A DNA stretch of 64,000 nucleotides from contig NZ_RCST01000001.1 of assembly GCF_013141865.1 (NCBI RefSeq), positions 2,108,001 through 2,172,000 on the forward strand, in the 5' to 3' direction. Made by a program: the position numbers and the translations under genes. Under the pieces are notes generated by a model, which made no database searches, was not told the DNA's origin, and worked only from the letters and a program-made list of their open reading frames with translations. This document shows, one piece after another, positions 46,960 to 55,947 of the stretch. Source of the stretch: Methylomonas sp. ZR1. Its GTDB lineage: Bacteria; Pseudomonadota; Gammaproteobacteria; Methylococcales; Methylomonadaceae. Every line of letters begins with the position of its first letter. Position 1 is the first letter of the stretch.

Positions 46960-47475
46960 TTAAACGTTGTTAGTAGCAAATGGGTGTTTTGCACCAGATT
47001 TAGCAGCAACAACTTCTTTAGCAGTTGGAGTGCCGGCAACCGCGCGAGCGATAGCTTCTTTGGTGGCTTTGTAGTTGAATTCTTCAATTTTTGCATCGTC
47101 TTCAGCCAACCAGTGGATGAAAACACCAACAGAAATGAACAAATCGTCAGCTTCGTCAGCAGGGATAGTGCCGTCTTCAACGGAATCAGCAACAGCCATA
47201 GCAACAGCGCGTTGAGCTGGTCCAAACATTTGAACAGCTTGTTTTGCGCCTTTGATGGTTACTTTGTTGAACAGGATGGTTGCTGGTTTAACCAACAGGT
47301 TAGGAGCAACAACAGCCAACAGAGTAGAGAAACCGTCTTTGTTGTTTGTCAAAGCATTTGCGAAAGCAGTTTCAGCTGCTGAGCCGCGTGGGCCGATGAT
47401 CAAATCGATGTGAGCAATTTCGTTGCCTTCACCAACCAAAGATTCGCCAACGCGCAAGTTATTGATTTTTGCCAT
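46960..47475 (-). CDS. fae: formaldehyde-activating enzyme
   Basis: Fae condenses formaldehyde with H4MPT to methylene-H4MPT, entry to C1 oxidation. The 171 residues are the family length: [35 protein letters not shown] (catalytic histidine), [35 protein letters not shown], then a helix ending in [11 protein letters not shown]. The start at 47475 has GGGGAT upstream; an in-frame upstream ATG lies before the leader hairpin. Codon use is markedly biased to frequent codons, as expected for one of the most abundant proteins of a methylotroph. It has its own leader hairpin and terminator. Confidence 0.98.
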   Translation of the reverse strand: MAKINNLRVGESLVGEGNEIAHIDLIIGPRGSAAETAFANALTNNKDGFSTLLAVVAPNLLVKPATILFNKVTIKGAKQAVQMFGPAQRAVAMAVADSVEDGTIPADEADDLFISVGVFIHWLAEDDAKIEEFNYKATKEAIARAVAGTPTAKEVVAAKSGAKHPFATNNV

Positions 47476-47508
47476 TTTAAATTTATCCCCTAAAGATAAG
47501 ATTGAACC

Positions 47509-47532
47509 AAAAAAATAGACACTTTCGTGTCT
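47509..47532 (-). promoter_or_regulatory. fae leader hairpin (terminator or 5' stabiliser)
   Basis: On the minus strand AGACAC, loop GAAA, GTGTCT (47532-47517) is followed by A and seven T. This is the form of an intrinsic terminator with a stable GNRA loop. It lies 29 bases after the CitG-like gene and only 33 bases before the fae ATG. A TACAAT at 47537-47542 could be a -10 element that would start the fae transcript at or near the hairpin. It may end readthrough from mch, or cap the fae mRNA. Confidence 0.7.
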
Positions 47533-47560
47533 CAAGATTGTAGTTTCTGCTTAGTTCCCT

Positions 47561-48427
47561 CTATAACCCACCGGTTCCTTCACCGATAAGTTGTTCCAGA
47601 AGCACCACCAGTACTGTCGCTACAGTTATGTCAGCTGTTGTACCCGGATTGATCCTTTGTGCCTTAAAAGCTTTGTCCAGATCATACAATACTGGCAAAA
47701 GCTCTTCAGGCTCACCAGCTGTTTGCATCGCTCTCTCGAGCTTATGCATCTCAGCCTTGATCCACTCTGAATACCGCTCTCCATACTTCCGCTCAATATG
47801 ACTATCGGGATATTGAGCCAACATTGCGGCAAAAACCGCTAACGCCGCCCAAGCACAATCGCCAGACAAAACGAAAGCACGATTATATCTTAAAACGCCG
47901 AAATCAAAAACGTCTTTAAAAATTGTTGCGTATTGCAACGCAATTCGGTCCTTGTCAGCGGCAAAAACCATGGCCTCGGTCAGCGTCACATCCGCCGGTT
48001 TTTGGACGTCGTGCTGCGCGGATTCACCTAAACCGGCCGGCGCAGCTAAGGTGACCGCTTTGAAAACCCAATCTGCATCCTCACGGGTCGTATTTTCCAG
48101 CAATAGCCGTAAACCATCCCGCAAGTTTTCGCCCTTTTTTAAACCGGCAACCACTTGCAACAATGGCGCGCAAAGCAAAATAATACCGAGATTGGTATTG
48201 CAAGCCACCGCCTCGCGGGTTGCCTTGACTGCGTAATAAATCTTTTCACCCAAACTATATTGCGGATTGGTAATTGGCTCGCCGCTTACCCGAGCACTGA
48301 CACGAAAATCCTCAACTGTCATATCGTCAGCGGCACTATATACACTGACATTGCCAGGCTTGAACGCTTGCAACTCGATTTCGCAAGCTTGTAGGTAAGC
48401 GTCCATCAATTGCTGCCTGTTCAACAT
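47561..48427 (-). CDS. CitG-like triphosphoribosyl-dephospho-CoA synthase family protein of the C1 island
   Basis: The 288-residue protein has the CitG family signature ELQAFKPGNVSVYSAADDM near residue 25, then TNLGIILLCAPL and a helical rest. CitG makes the prosthetic group of citrate lyase, but no citrate lyase genes are here, and the homolog recurs beside fae and mch in methylotrophs, so a role in methylofuran or H4MPT synthesis is likely. The start is the ATG at 48427, overlapping the upstream stop, with GGAAAAAG before it. Confidence 0.82.
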   Translation of the reverse strand: MLNRQQLMDAYLQACEIELQAFKPGNVSVYSAADDMTVEDFRVSARVSGEPITNPQYSLGEKIYYAVKATREAVACNTNLGIILLCAPLLQVVAGLKKGENLRDGLRLLLENTTREDADWVFKAVTLAAPAGLGESAQHDVQKPADVTLTEAMVFAADKDRIALQYATIFKDVFDFGVLRYNRAFVLSGDCAWAALAVFAAMLAQYPDSHIERKYGERYSEWIKAEMHKLERAMQTAGEPEELLPVLYDLDKAFKAQRINPGTTADITVATVLVVLLEQLIGEGTGGL

Positions 48428-49323
48428 ACTTTTTCCGACACGCAATATCGATCAAGCAAATCAGCCACCAGACATTCGGCGATGTTAATATCACAAACAC
48501 TTTGTAGACCTTTCCAGGCCGGCACGCTGTTTACTTCGATGATGCGATAACAACCGTTGGCATCCTGAATCACATCCACGCCTGCATAATCCATGCTTAA
48601 CGCCGCAACGGCGGCAATCGCCAATTCTGCTAAAGCCGGTTCCAGTTCGATACATTCACAAGACGCGCCTCTAGCCACATTATTCAGCCAGGAAATGCCG
48701 CGCCGCCGCATGGCTGCAACGGCCCTACAGTTAATCACAAACACCCGCACATCGGAATAGCCATCACCGGCGCATTCGACAAAGCGCTGCAAATAATAAA
48801 TACCGTGACTACTGGTTAGCCAGAGCAAATCGGTAGATTTTTCGATACGCCGAATGCCCTCGCCTTGCGAACCGAACAATGGCTTGCTGATTAGATAATA
48901 GCCGGCGCGCAACTGCTGTTCGGCAATCGCCAATGCTGCATCGCGATCCCGCAATACCCAAGTCATTGCCGTCGGCAAACCGCCATGTTGCAACAAAAAA
49001 CTGGTCATGCCTTTATCGACGCTACGCTCGATAGCGCCGGCATCGTTATAAACCGGTATGCCCAGTATTTTTAAGCCGTGCAAAACATCTAGATAAAACA
49101 CCACCTCTTCCAGCGAACCGCCGGGCACGCCGCGCACGAAAACCGCCGCCGGTAATTCTTGCTCAAAACCGGGAATAACAATCGGCAAATCCGAGACCGT
49201 TAACTGCAATTTGCAGGCAGTCAGCGAGACATATTCGGCGGCATAACCGCGCTCGGCAAAAGCCAAGCACAACTGCTTGCCGTGCCAACCCGGATCATCG
49301 GTAATTATTGCAATTCGGCGCAA
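48421..49323 (-). CDS. RimK-like ATP-grasp ligase of the C1 island
   Basis: The 300-residue protein has the RimK/glutathione-synthetase ATP-grasp fold: MRRIAIITDDPGWHGKQLCL, SVDKGMTSFLLQHGGLPTAMT, LISKPLFGSQGEGIRRIEKS (ATP loop) and YAGVDVIQDANGCYRIIEVN (metal ligands). Such ligases add glutamates or other amino acids to cofactors, so polyglutamylation of methylofuran or H4MPT is a reasonable guess. The start is a TTG at 49323 without a good ribosome site; a 33-base hairpin separates it from mch. Confidence 0.82.
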   Translation of the reverse strand: MRRIAIITDDPGWHGKQLCLAFAERGYAAEYVSLTACKLQLTVSDLPIVIPGFEQELPAAVFVRGVPGGSLEEVVFYLDVLHGLKILGIPVYNDAGAIERSVDKGMTSFLLQHGGLPTAMTWVLRDRDAALAIAEQQLRAGYYLISKPLFGSQGEGIRRIEKSTDLLWLTSSHGIYYLQRFVECAGDGYSDVRVFVINCRAVAAMRRRGISWLNNVARGASCECIELEPALAELAIAAVAALSMDYAGVDVIQDANGCYRIIEVNSVPAWKGLQSVCDINIAECLVADLLDRYCVSEKVC

Positions 49324-49355
49324 GGGATGGGTTACGAATGAAGTTGACGAAACAA

Positions 49356-49388
49356 GCTAACAGGCTTTGCGACGCAAAACCCGTTAGC
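49356..49388. repeat. 33-base hairpin between mch and the ATP-grasp gene
   Basis: GCTAACAGGCTTTGCG and CGCAAAACCCGTTAGC are 16-base arms pairing at 14 positions around a 1-base centre. On the minus strand it begins 23 bases after the mch stop and is followed by TTGTTT. It could be a weak terminator or an mRNA processing or stabilising element that lets mch be expressed more than the genes after it. Confidence 0.6.
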
Positions 49389-49410
49389 TGTCGAAGAGAC
49401 TTAGAGCGAG

Positions 49411-50394
49411 TTAAGCCCCAAACGAAAGATCGAGTAAGGCATTATCCAGTTTGCCAGCGCGGAAACTTTTGCCGGATTCGACGGCAGTGACAATCACGCT
49501 GGCCGGGCTGAACAACATCGCATCGACTTTGAAAAAGTCGTATTCGTAGGCTTTGAAAATATCGGCAAACGGTTTGCCGTAATCTTTGGACGTTGAACTT
49601 GGCAATTCCTTCGCCAGTTTCTCCGCCGCTTCGTCGCTGCCTTTGACGAACAAATGCACTTGGCCGGCGAATAAAATCGCGTCGTTGGTTCTACCCATCG
49701 CCTTGACGAAATTCGGATGCGGAGGGCAAATCGGCGCGCTGCCGGAACCATCGACGATGTTTTCCAACGGAAAGTGCAACGCATGGGCTTTGTGCATCGC
49801 CACTTCCAATACTCGCCCGACGACTTGCACCCCGCCGGCCAGACTGCTGGTGGGCGTGACGATGATGGTCAAATTGGCCGGCGACACGCCGCATGCCGCC
49901 GAGACTTTTTCGACGATTTCGATTGGCGGCAAGGCGTCGTTTTCTATGACCAGCGCGGTTTGCTCGGCACTATCACGATATTCCAGTTCTTTATAAAGCT
50001 CTTCCACCGGCTCTACTGCACCGTCTTTCAACTTAGTTGCCAGTGCCCGCGCGGGTCCGGAACCTAGGGCATAATATTTGCCGTGCGACAAACTCCAACC
50101 TGCATATTGGCTACCCAGGCAAGACAGCACCGGATTGCTGGCGTGTACATTAATGGTCAGCGGCCAATGGCTGGTGTATGGACTTTGCGAGATCGTCGCG
50201 GTACCCAAGCCGCCCATGCAGATTTCGGTGATAATTCGGCCAGCTTCCAGACCGCCCGGCACCTTAATACCCGCATCGATAATGGTGCAGCCGTTTTCCA
50301 GCTTTTCGATACCCAACCGTAATTTATCCGCGTTATCCAACAGTTGTTGAACCAAGGGCTGGGAAAATTTATTGACGCTTGCCTGGTATTGCAT
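49411..50394 (-). CDS. mch: methenyl-H4MPT cyclohydrolase
   Basis: Mch hydrolyses methenyl-H4MPT to formyl-H4MPT, the second step of H4MPT-dependent formaldehyde oxidation. The 327-residue sequence has [20 protein letters not shown], the [20 protein letters not shown] stretch, [21 protein letters not shown] and the end LLDLSFGA, all typical of Mch. It is preceded 5 bases earlier by the ATP-grasp gene. MtdB and the formyltransferase/hydrolase genes are not in the window. Confidence 0.97.
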   Translation of the reverse strand: MQYQASVNKFSQPLVQQLLDNADKLRLGIEKLENGCTIIDAGIKVPGGLEAGRIITEICMGGLGTATISQSPYTSHWPLTINVHASNPVLSCLGSQYAGWSLSHGKYYALGSGPARALATKLKDGAVEPVEELYKELEYRDSAEQTALVIENDALPPIEIVEKVSAACGVSPANLTIIVTPTSSLAGGVQVVGRVLEVAMHKAHALHFPLENIVDGSGSAPICPPHPNFVKAMGRTNDAILFAGQVHLFVKGSDEAAEKLAKELPSSTSKDYGKPFADIFKAYEYDFFKVDAMLFSPASVIVTAVESGKSFRAGKLDNALLDLSFGA

Positions 50395-50399
50395 GATGT

Positions 50400-51500
50400 T
50401 TAAAGACCTGTTTCCAAAAGATTTGCAAGGATGCGTTGTTGGCGATGCAGATTATCCAGCACCTGCCCCGAATTTTTTCCGGTGGCAATAATACTGCATA
50501 TCGGCTCGCCTGTGGCAACAATTGAGCCGGGATTCGGCCTATCCGCAGTCCATGACGGCCATATCAGCCGCTCGGGGATCGTTACTGTTTTTTGCGCATA
50601 AACAATCTGATAAGCACTCGGCTCCGCCGATAATTCGACACGATTATCCCGGCTGTTTTGACAAGCCTGTAGATGTTTCAAGAGCAGTGATTTACCGTAA
50701 AGCTGGGTACTAGCGGAAATCCGCGCATTGATTTCCAACACGTAACATCTGCCGTCACACAGCATAAAATCCATGCTGTTTAAACCGCGCAATTCATAGG
50801 CATTGACAAGCTTATCCAACCAGTCGGCAATTTCAGTCTGAATCGACCTAGAAACCTTGGCATGACTGACAATCCCCGCAAACAGAAACGATTGCCCGCC
50901 CTCCGACTTTACCGTCCATTGCTCGTTAAAACCGATCAACTCAACCCCATCGCGACTCGCTGCAAACAATACAGACATCGAACGGCCTTCGATATAACGC
51001 TGCCAATAGCCGTCAACAAACTCGTCATTATGACAGCGCCTAATCCCCAAGCCGCCCTCGCCACGCCAAGGCTTTAACAACCAGTCAAAACCATCCTCAG
51101 GCTTCGTAAACACCACCGGCGGGTGCGGAATTGACAACGTATCGAGTCGGGCAAAAAAATCACGCTTGTCCTGGACCCGTTGAAAAATAGCCGCCGAGTT
51201 CCCGATAATGCGCCAATGCTTTTCCAGACAGCTCAAGGTTTCCGGGTAAGTTTCCAAACCACTGCCATATACCAATTCGGTCAAGCCATGAACCTCACGA
51301 ACCGCAGCCAAAGTGACTTGAATATCATCCCAGGCCAATGACGGCACCTGATATGCCTGCTTTGCCATTTGCCGAGTATCGCTATCGGCGAAGCAATCGA
51401 TAGCCACCACCTCGCATCCGGAATCGACACACATTTGCACCAACATCCTTGCCGATTTGGCAATCACTAACAAACACTTAGGTATTAAAGCAGCTTGCAT
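50400..51500 (-). CDS. ATP-grasp domain protein upstream of mch
   Basis: A 366-residue ATP-grasp protein. The N-terminal domain begins [20 protein letters not shown]; the ATP-grasp core includes [20 protein letters not shown] and [20 protein letters not shown]. It recurs next to mch in methylotrophs and its role is inferred as amino-acid ligation in cofactor synthesis. It is the first gene of the mch-fae operon. Confidence 0.8.
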   Translation of the reverse strand: MQAALIPKCLLVIAKSARMLVQMCVDSGCEVVAIDCFADSDTRQMAKQAYQVPSLAWDDIQVTLAAVREVHGLTELVYGSGLETYPETLSCLEKHWRIIGNSAAIFQRVQDKRDFFARLDTLSIPHPPVVFTKPEDGFDWLLKPWRGEGGLGIRRCHNDEFVDGYWQRYIEGRSMSVLFAASRDGVELIGFNEQWTVKSEGGQSFLFAGIVSHAKVSRSIQTEIADWLDKLVNAYELRGLNSMDFMLCDGRCYVLEINARISASTQLYGKSLLLKHLQACQNSRDNRVELSAEPSAYQIVYAQKTVTIPERLIWPSWTADRPNPGSIVATGEPICSIIATGKNSGQVLDNLHRQQRILANLLETGL

Positions 51501-51575
51501 TCGGTTGCAGCATGAGAGTGGACCCGCAAAAAACGCTGGATTTTAAAATATTTTCTGTAATAATACGCGGCTGTT

Positions 51576-51665
51576 GGAGAGCTGGCTGAGCGGTCGAAAG
51601 CGGCGGTCTTGAAAACCGTTGAAGGTTTATCCCTTCCTGGGGTTCGAATCCCTAGCTCTCCGCCA
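51576..51665 (+). tRNA. tRNA-Ser (anticodon UGA)
   Basis: The 90-base sequence folds as a class II tRNA: acceptor arms GGAGAGC and GCTCTCC, D-arm, anticodon stem CGGTCTTGAAAACCG with TGA at 51610-51612, a long variable arm, T-arm GGGGTTCGAATCCC, a G discriminator and an encoded CCA at 51663-51665. The long variable arm and UGA anticodon give serine. It marks the left edge of the accessory region; tRNA-Ser genes are frequent integration sites. Confidence 0.96.
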
Positions 51666-51676
51666 TAATATATAGT

Positions 51677-51719
51677 TAAGGCCTTGATAAATAACGATTT
51701 ATCAAGGCCTTAATTTTTT
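51677..51719 (+). terminator. terminator of tRNA-Ser
   Basis: TAAGGCCTTGATAAAT, loop AACG, ATTTATCAAGGCCTTA is a perfect 16-bp stem, followed by A and six T. It begins 12 bases after the tRNA CCA end. Confidence 0.92.
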
Positions 51720-51973
51720 CTACCCTACTCCCTACCCTACTTTTGATTCTAATAACCATCACTGATTCCATTGCAGTGGGCGTTATTTGATACAGAACCA
51801 TTATCAGCCATTTGTCGACTCCGCGCATAATCTGAGGCAAAGCTGGAAAAGTTATTAGCATCCTGCCGTAACAAAGTCACAGCTACGACATCTGCAAACC
51901 AGCCTTAGCCTTATTTCAGCCTTTTAACTCATTTGATTCGGCTCAATACGCATTTTTGTGTAGGGAGCCTTCA

Positions 51974-52408
51974 ATGGCGATTAAACAATGCCTCGCTTGC
52001 GGCCAGTCTTTTCAACCACGTCCACAAGTTCCACTGCAAACCTATTGCTCAGCGCCTTCATGCCAACAGCATCGTAAACGGCAATGGCACCGCAACAAAC
52101 TGCAAACAGACCCTGATTATCAAGAGAACCAACAACGGGCTCAACAATCGTGGATAGAGCGCAATCCTAATTATTGGCGTCAATACCGTGAATCTCATCC
52201 AAAGTATGTTGATCGTAATCGTACTTTGCAGCGGACACGCAACGCCAAAGCCAAGAATATTCGAATTGCAAATATGGACGCGTCAACTCCAGCAAAGCTG
52301 CTGCCATCAGGGATTTACAGACTAAGTTTGGTGACAGAGACCAATAATGTAAAGATGGACGTTTGGACCGTAGAAATCACGGTACATGCTTGCGAATGTC
52401 GGCCATAA
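51974..52408 (+). CDS. small zinc-finger-like protein of the recombinase module
   Basis: The 144-residue protein begins MAIKQCLACGQSFQPRPQVP then LQTYCSAPSCQQHRKRQWHR, four cysteines in a CxxC...CxxxxC pattern like a zinc ribbon, then a basic segment with repeated Arg, Gln and Trp (NPNYWRQYRESHPKYVDRN). It probably binds DNA or RNA. GGGAG precedes the ATG at 51974. I recall similar proteins just upstream of the same serine recombinase/ParB set in other bacteria. Function unknown; recombination directionality factor is a possible guess. Confidence 0.72.
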   Translation: MAIKQCLACGQSFQPRPQVPLQTYCSAPSCQQHRKRQWHRNKLQTDPDYQENQQRAQQSWIERNPNYWRQYRESHPKYVDRNRTLQRTRNAKAKNIRIANMDASTPAKLLPSGIYRLSLVTETNNVKMDVWTVEITVHACECRP

Positions 52409-52579
52409 GCCAGTGTTGCAAAGAGATGACTTGATCGGCAAACCAATCTGATTCTTATACCGTATTGTCAGTTCGCTCTTGGTAAACCCTGGATTTGGCT
52501 GTCCCCGCTTAGAAGATAGCTCCTGTCCACAAGTGGCTTAGCGAGAGCCTAATTTTCATGCGATCGGGGATCATCAGGT

Positions 52580-54148
52580 TTGATAAATCAAATTGAATCC
52601 AACGAAGAACAGCCAGAAACGTTCGTCAAATTACGCGCAGTGGAATATGTGCGAATGTCGACCGAGCACCAGCAGTACTCCACAGAAAATCAGTCTGACA
52701 AAATCCGCGAATACGCCGCTCGTCATGATATTGAGATCGTCCGAACCTACACCGATGCCGGTAAAAGTGGTTTGCGCATCGATGGCCGAGCTTCATTACA
52801 ACAGCTGTTGAAAGATGTTGAAACTGGATCTGCCGACTTTTCAATGATTTTAGTTTATGACGTTAGCCGCTGGGGACGATTCCAGGATGCTGATGAGAGC
52901 GCTTACTATGAATATCGGTGCCGGAAAGCTGGTATTCAAGTTACTTACTGTGCCGAACAGTTTGAAAACGACGGTTCACCTGTTTCCACCATTGTCAAAG
53001 GCGTTAAACGGGCTATGGCGGGTGAATACAGCCGAGAATTGTCGGCTAAGGTTTTCGCCGGGCAGTCTCGACTGATTGAGCTCGGTTTTCGTCAAGGTGG
53101 CCCTGCTGGATATGGCCTACGACGGGTATTACTCGATCAAAACGGTTCCATTAAAGCCGAACTGGCCAGAGGCGAACATAAAAGCCTGCAAACCGACCGT
53201 GTCATCCTCATGCCTGGTCCCGAGGCGGAAATCCGCACCGTCAATTTGATGTATCACTGGTTCATCGAGGATGGACTGGTCGAGTCCGAAATTGCCGAAC
53301 GCTTGAACGGCATGGGAATACATACTGACCTGGATCGGCAGTGGACTCGCGCAACGGTGCAAGAGATCCTGACCAATGAAAAATACATTGGTAACAATAT
53401 CTATAACCGCATTTCCTTCAAGCTCAAAAAGCTAAGAGTGGTTAATCCTTCTGATATGTGGATCAAAAAAGAAGGCGCATTCGAACCTATCGTGCCGCCT
53501 GAACTGTTTTACACCGCGCAAGGAATCATTCGAGCCAGAGTTCACCGATATACCGACAAGGAATTAATCGAGCGTCTGCGAGAACTTTACCAGCGCAGAG
53601 GATTTCTGTCGGGATTGATCATCAACGAATCCGAAGGCATGCCATCCACGTCCGTTTACGCGCATCGTTTCGGCAGCCTGGTGCGAGCCTACCAAATGGT
53701 CGGTTTCACGCCCGATCGGGACTATCGATATCTGGAGATCAACCAATTCCTCCGTCGTTTTCACCCAGAAACCGTCAATGAAACCGAACGTCAGATCATG
53801 GCATTAGGCGGCACCGTCAAACGCGACGCTGGCACGGATCTGCTGCAAGTCAATAATGAATTCAGTGTTTCCATAGTATTGGCGCGTTGCCAGAGTACCG
53901 AGAGTGGTCGTCATCATTGGAAGGTCCGGTTTGATACCAGCCTGGCTCCTGACATTACCGTGGCGGTTCGCCTTGATGAGACAAATCATGCCGCGCTCGA
54001 TTACTACCTATTACCGCGACTGGATTTCGATCAACCGCGCATACGCCTTGCCGAACACAATCCCATAGAATTCGAAAGCTACCGTTTCGACAGTTTGGAC
54101 TATCTGTACGGGATGGCGGAACACACGCGCTTTAGGAGAGCAGCATGA
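52580..54148 (+). CDS. large serine recombinase
   Basis: The 522-residue protein has the serine recombinase catalytic domain (AVEYVRMSTEHQQYSTENQ with the nucleophilic serine at MST, then VYDVSRWGRFQDADESAYYE with the conserved SRWGR and SGLRIDGR-type arginines) and the recombinase domain (GLVESEIAERLNGMGIH, TRATVQEILTNEKYIGNNIY). It resembles integrases and transposases of the large serine class, which cut and rejoin at short att sites. The start is a TTG at 52580 with a poor ribosome site. The stop overlaps the next ATG by 4 bases. Confidence 0.9.
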   Translation: MINQIESNEEQPETFVKLRAVEYVRMSTEHQQYSTENQSDKIREYAARHDIEIVRTYTDAGKSGLRIDGRASLQQLLKDVETGSADFSMILVYDVSRWGRFQDADESAYYEYRCRKAGIQVTYCAEQFENDGSPVSTIVKGVKRAMAGEYSRELSAKVFAGQSRLIELGFRQGGPAGYGLRRVLLDQNGSIKAELARGEHKSLQTDRVILMPGPEAEIRTVNLMYHWFIEDGLVESEIAERLNGMGIHTDLDRQWTRATVQEILTNEKYIGNNIYNRISFKLKKLRVVNPSDMWIKKEGAFEPIVPPELFYTAQGIIRARVHRYTDKELIERLRELYQRRGFLSGLIINESEGMPSTSVYAHRFGSLVRAYQMVGFTPDRDYRYLEINQFLRRFHPETVNETERQIMALGGTVKRDAGTDLLQVNNEFSVSIVLARCQSTESGRHHWKVRFDTSLAPDITVAVRLDETNHAALDYYLLPRLDFDQPRIRLAEHNPIEFESYRFDSLDYLYGMAEHTRFRRAA

Positions 54149-55047
54149 CAGAAACAATCAAAACTGGCCAAATGCAAATGATCCCAATTGACTTGATTGA
54201 TGTCCTCAATCCCAGAGAGAGAAACAAGCGAGTGTTCGAGGAGATCGTCACCAATATCCAAACAATCGGACTCAAAAAGCCAATCACTGTGACGCCGCGC
54301 TCCACCCCAGACGGGACTGACCGTTACCTTTTAGTGTGTGGCGAAGGTCGAATGAAGGCATTTCATGCTTTAGGTGAAGCAACAATTCCTGCTTTGGTTA
54401 TTGAAGTCAGCGACGAAAATGCATTCATCATGAGCTTGACCGAAAATATCGCGCGCCGCCACTATCGACCGTTAGAGTTATTGGCAGGCATTCAGCAACT
54501 TCACGAACAGGGATACGACAAAAAAGTCATCGCCCAAAAAACCGGACTCTGCGTCGAGTATGTCCACGGCATACTCACCTTGCTGATGAAAGGCGAAGAA
54601 CGTTTGTTGGTTGCCGTGGAAAAAGGCAAAATTCCATTGAATGCTGCCTTATCCATTGTCGGCGCGGGTGATGACGATCAAGCCATCCAGGCCGCCCTTC
54701 AGGAAGCTTACGAGACTGGAAAACTACGCGGAAAACAATTGATACAGGCGCGACGAGTTATCGAACGCCGACAAACGTTAGGACCATCGGTTGCCAAAGG
54801 TACGCCGCGAAAAGCGCAAGATGTCACGACGGCAAGTTTGGTCAGAGTCTACCAAAAGGAAGTCGACCGCCAAAAACTGGTCGTTAAAAAGGCCCAGTTG
54901 ACTCAACAACGCTTGTTGTTTGTCGTCAGTGCCCTCCGAGAATTATTTGCCGATGAGAATTTCTCGACTCTTCTGCGCGCAGAGGGTTTGGACTCTCTGC
55001 CGAAATATCTCGCTGAACGCGTCTTGTCGGGAGGCCGCACGATATGA
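54145..55047 (+). CDS. ParB/RepB-like protein 1 of the recombinase module
   Basis: A 300-residue protein with a ParB-type N-terminal domain: IPIDLIDVLNPRERNKRVFE, VCGEGRMKAFHALGEATIPA (position of the GERRxxA box, here GEGR) and LTENIARRHYRPLELLAGIQ (ENxxR...L.P.E box). The middle is a helix-turn-helix (KKVIAQKTGLCVEYVHGILT) and the C-terminus is helical. It overlaps the recombinase and the second ParB-like gene by 4 bases each (ATGA). No ParA is present, so classic plasmid partition is unlikely. More likely it binds DNA sites for the recombinase. Confidence 0.85.
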   Translation: MTETIKTGQMQMIPIDLIDVLNPRERNKRVFEEIVTNIQTIGLKKPITVTPRSTPDGTDRYLLVCGEGRMKAFHALGEATIPALVIEVSDENAFIMSLTENIARRHYRPLELLAGIQQLHEQGYDKKVIAQKTGLCVEYVHGILTLLMKGEERLLVAVEKGKIPLNAALSIVGAGDDDQAIQAALQEAYETGKLRGKQLIQARRVIERRQTLGPSVAKGTPRKAQDVTTASLVRVYQKEVDRQKLVVKKAQLTQQRLLFVVSALRELFADENFSTLLRAEGLDSLPKYLAERVLSGGRTI

Positions 55048-55925
55048 CCAATATACCTCTCGGATTCAGTCTCGAACCGATTTCAGTGCCCTTAGATAAG
55101 ATCCTGCCCTCACGCAGAACGCCTACTGGCGTTGTCACCTCGCGAAAATATTTGCAGATACGCACATCGATACAGGAAATTGGACTGATTGAGCCTCTAT
55201 CGGTCGGGCCTGCCGATGCTAAAACCGATCAGCTCATTTTACTGGATGGCCACATCCGTCTGATCGCTTTGCAGGAATTGGGATATATGGAGGTTCCATG
55301 TCTGGTTGCTACTGATGACGAGAGTTACACGTATAACAGTCGCATCAACCGTTTGTCGACCATACAGGAACATCACATGATTCGCCGCGCTATCGAACGC
55401 GGCGTCACCCCAGAACGGCTGGCCAAGGCGCTCAGTGTCGATCCCCGCACCATTGAGCGCAAAGCGGCGTTATTGGAAGGCATATGCCCCGAGGCAGCAG
55501 AACTGTTGAAAGATCACCAGTTCCCAACGGATCTGTCACGGGTGTTGCGAAAAATGAAACCGACCCGTCAACTCGAATGTGTCGAGCTCATGATATCAGC
55601 CAATACCATCACCATAAATTATGCTGAAGCACTATTAGTCGCCACGCCGTCATCAATGCTTGTCGAAGGTAAAAAGCCCAAAAAGCTGAGCGGTTTGACT
55701 GCGGAGCAAATTGCCAAAATGGAGCGAGAAATGAGCAATCTTCAAGAACGATACAAAATGGTTGAGCAGACCTACGGGCAAGATGTCCTCAATTTGGTAT
55801 TGGCTAAGGGCTACTTAGCCAAATTACTTGAAAACCCAGCAATAAAACGGTTTCTGCAGCAAAGGCAGCCGGAATTCTTGGCGGAATTCGAGGCCATTGT
55901 TCAAACAGTATCACTGGATCAATGA
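55044..55925 (+). CDS. ParB/RepB-like protein 2 of the recombinase module
   Basis: A 293-residue paralog of the preceding protein. The ParB-type domain shows SVPLDKILPSRRTPTGVV, ILLDGHIRLIALQELGYMEV (GERR box replaced by DGHIR) and an HTH region PERLAKALSVDPRTIERKAA. The C-terminal part matches the RepB plasmid-partition C-terminal pattern (EMSNLQERYKMVEQTYGQDV, NPAIKRFLQQRQPEFLAEFE). The degenerate GERR box suggests loss of the usual CTPase clamp. It is the last gene of the module and is convergent with the DUF927 block. Confidence 0.83.
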   Translation: MTNIPLGFSLEPISVPLDKILPSRRTPTGVVTSRKYLQIRTSIQEIGLIEPLSVGPADAKTDQLILLDGHIRLIALQELGYMEVPCLVATDDESYTYNSRINRLSTIQEHHMIRRAIERGVTPERLAKALSVDPRTIERKAALLEGICPEAAELLKDHQFPTDLSRVLRKMKPTRQLECVELMISANTITINYAEALLVATPSSMLVEGKKPKKLSGLTAEQIAKMEREMSNLQERYKMVEQTYGQDVLNLVLAKGYLAKLLENPAIKRFLQQRQPEFLAEFEAIVQTVSLDQ

Positions 55926-55947
55926 CGAGCTGTATTCGCAATTTAAC

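Noticed and set aside
51676..51861. A 61-residue minus-strand frame after the tRNA
   Set aside because: It runs through the tRNA-Ser terminator stem, lacks a ribosome site and resembles no protein.
51576..52000. A tyrosine integrase at the tRNA edge
   Set aside because: No frame or remnant of such an integrase is readable in any direction here; only the serine recombinase is present.
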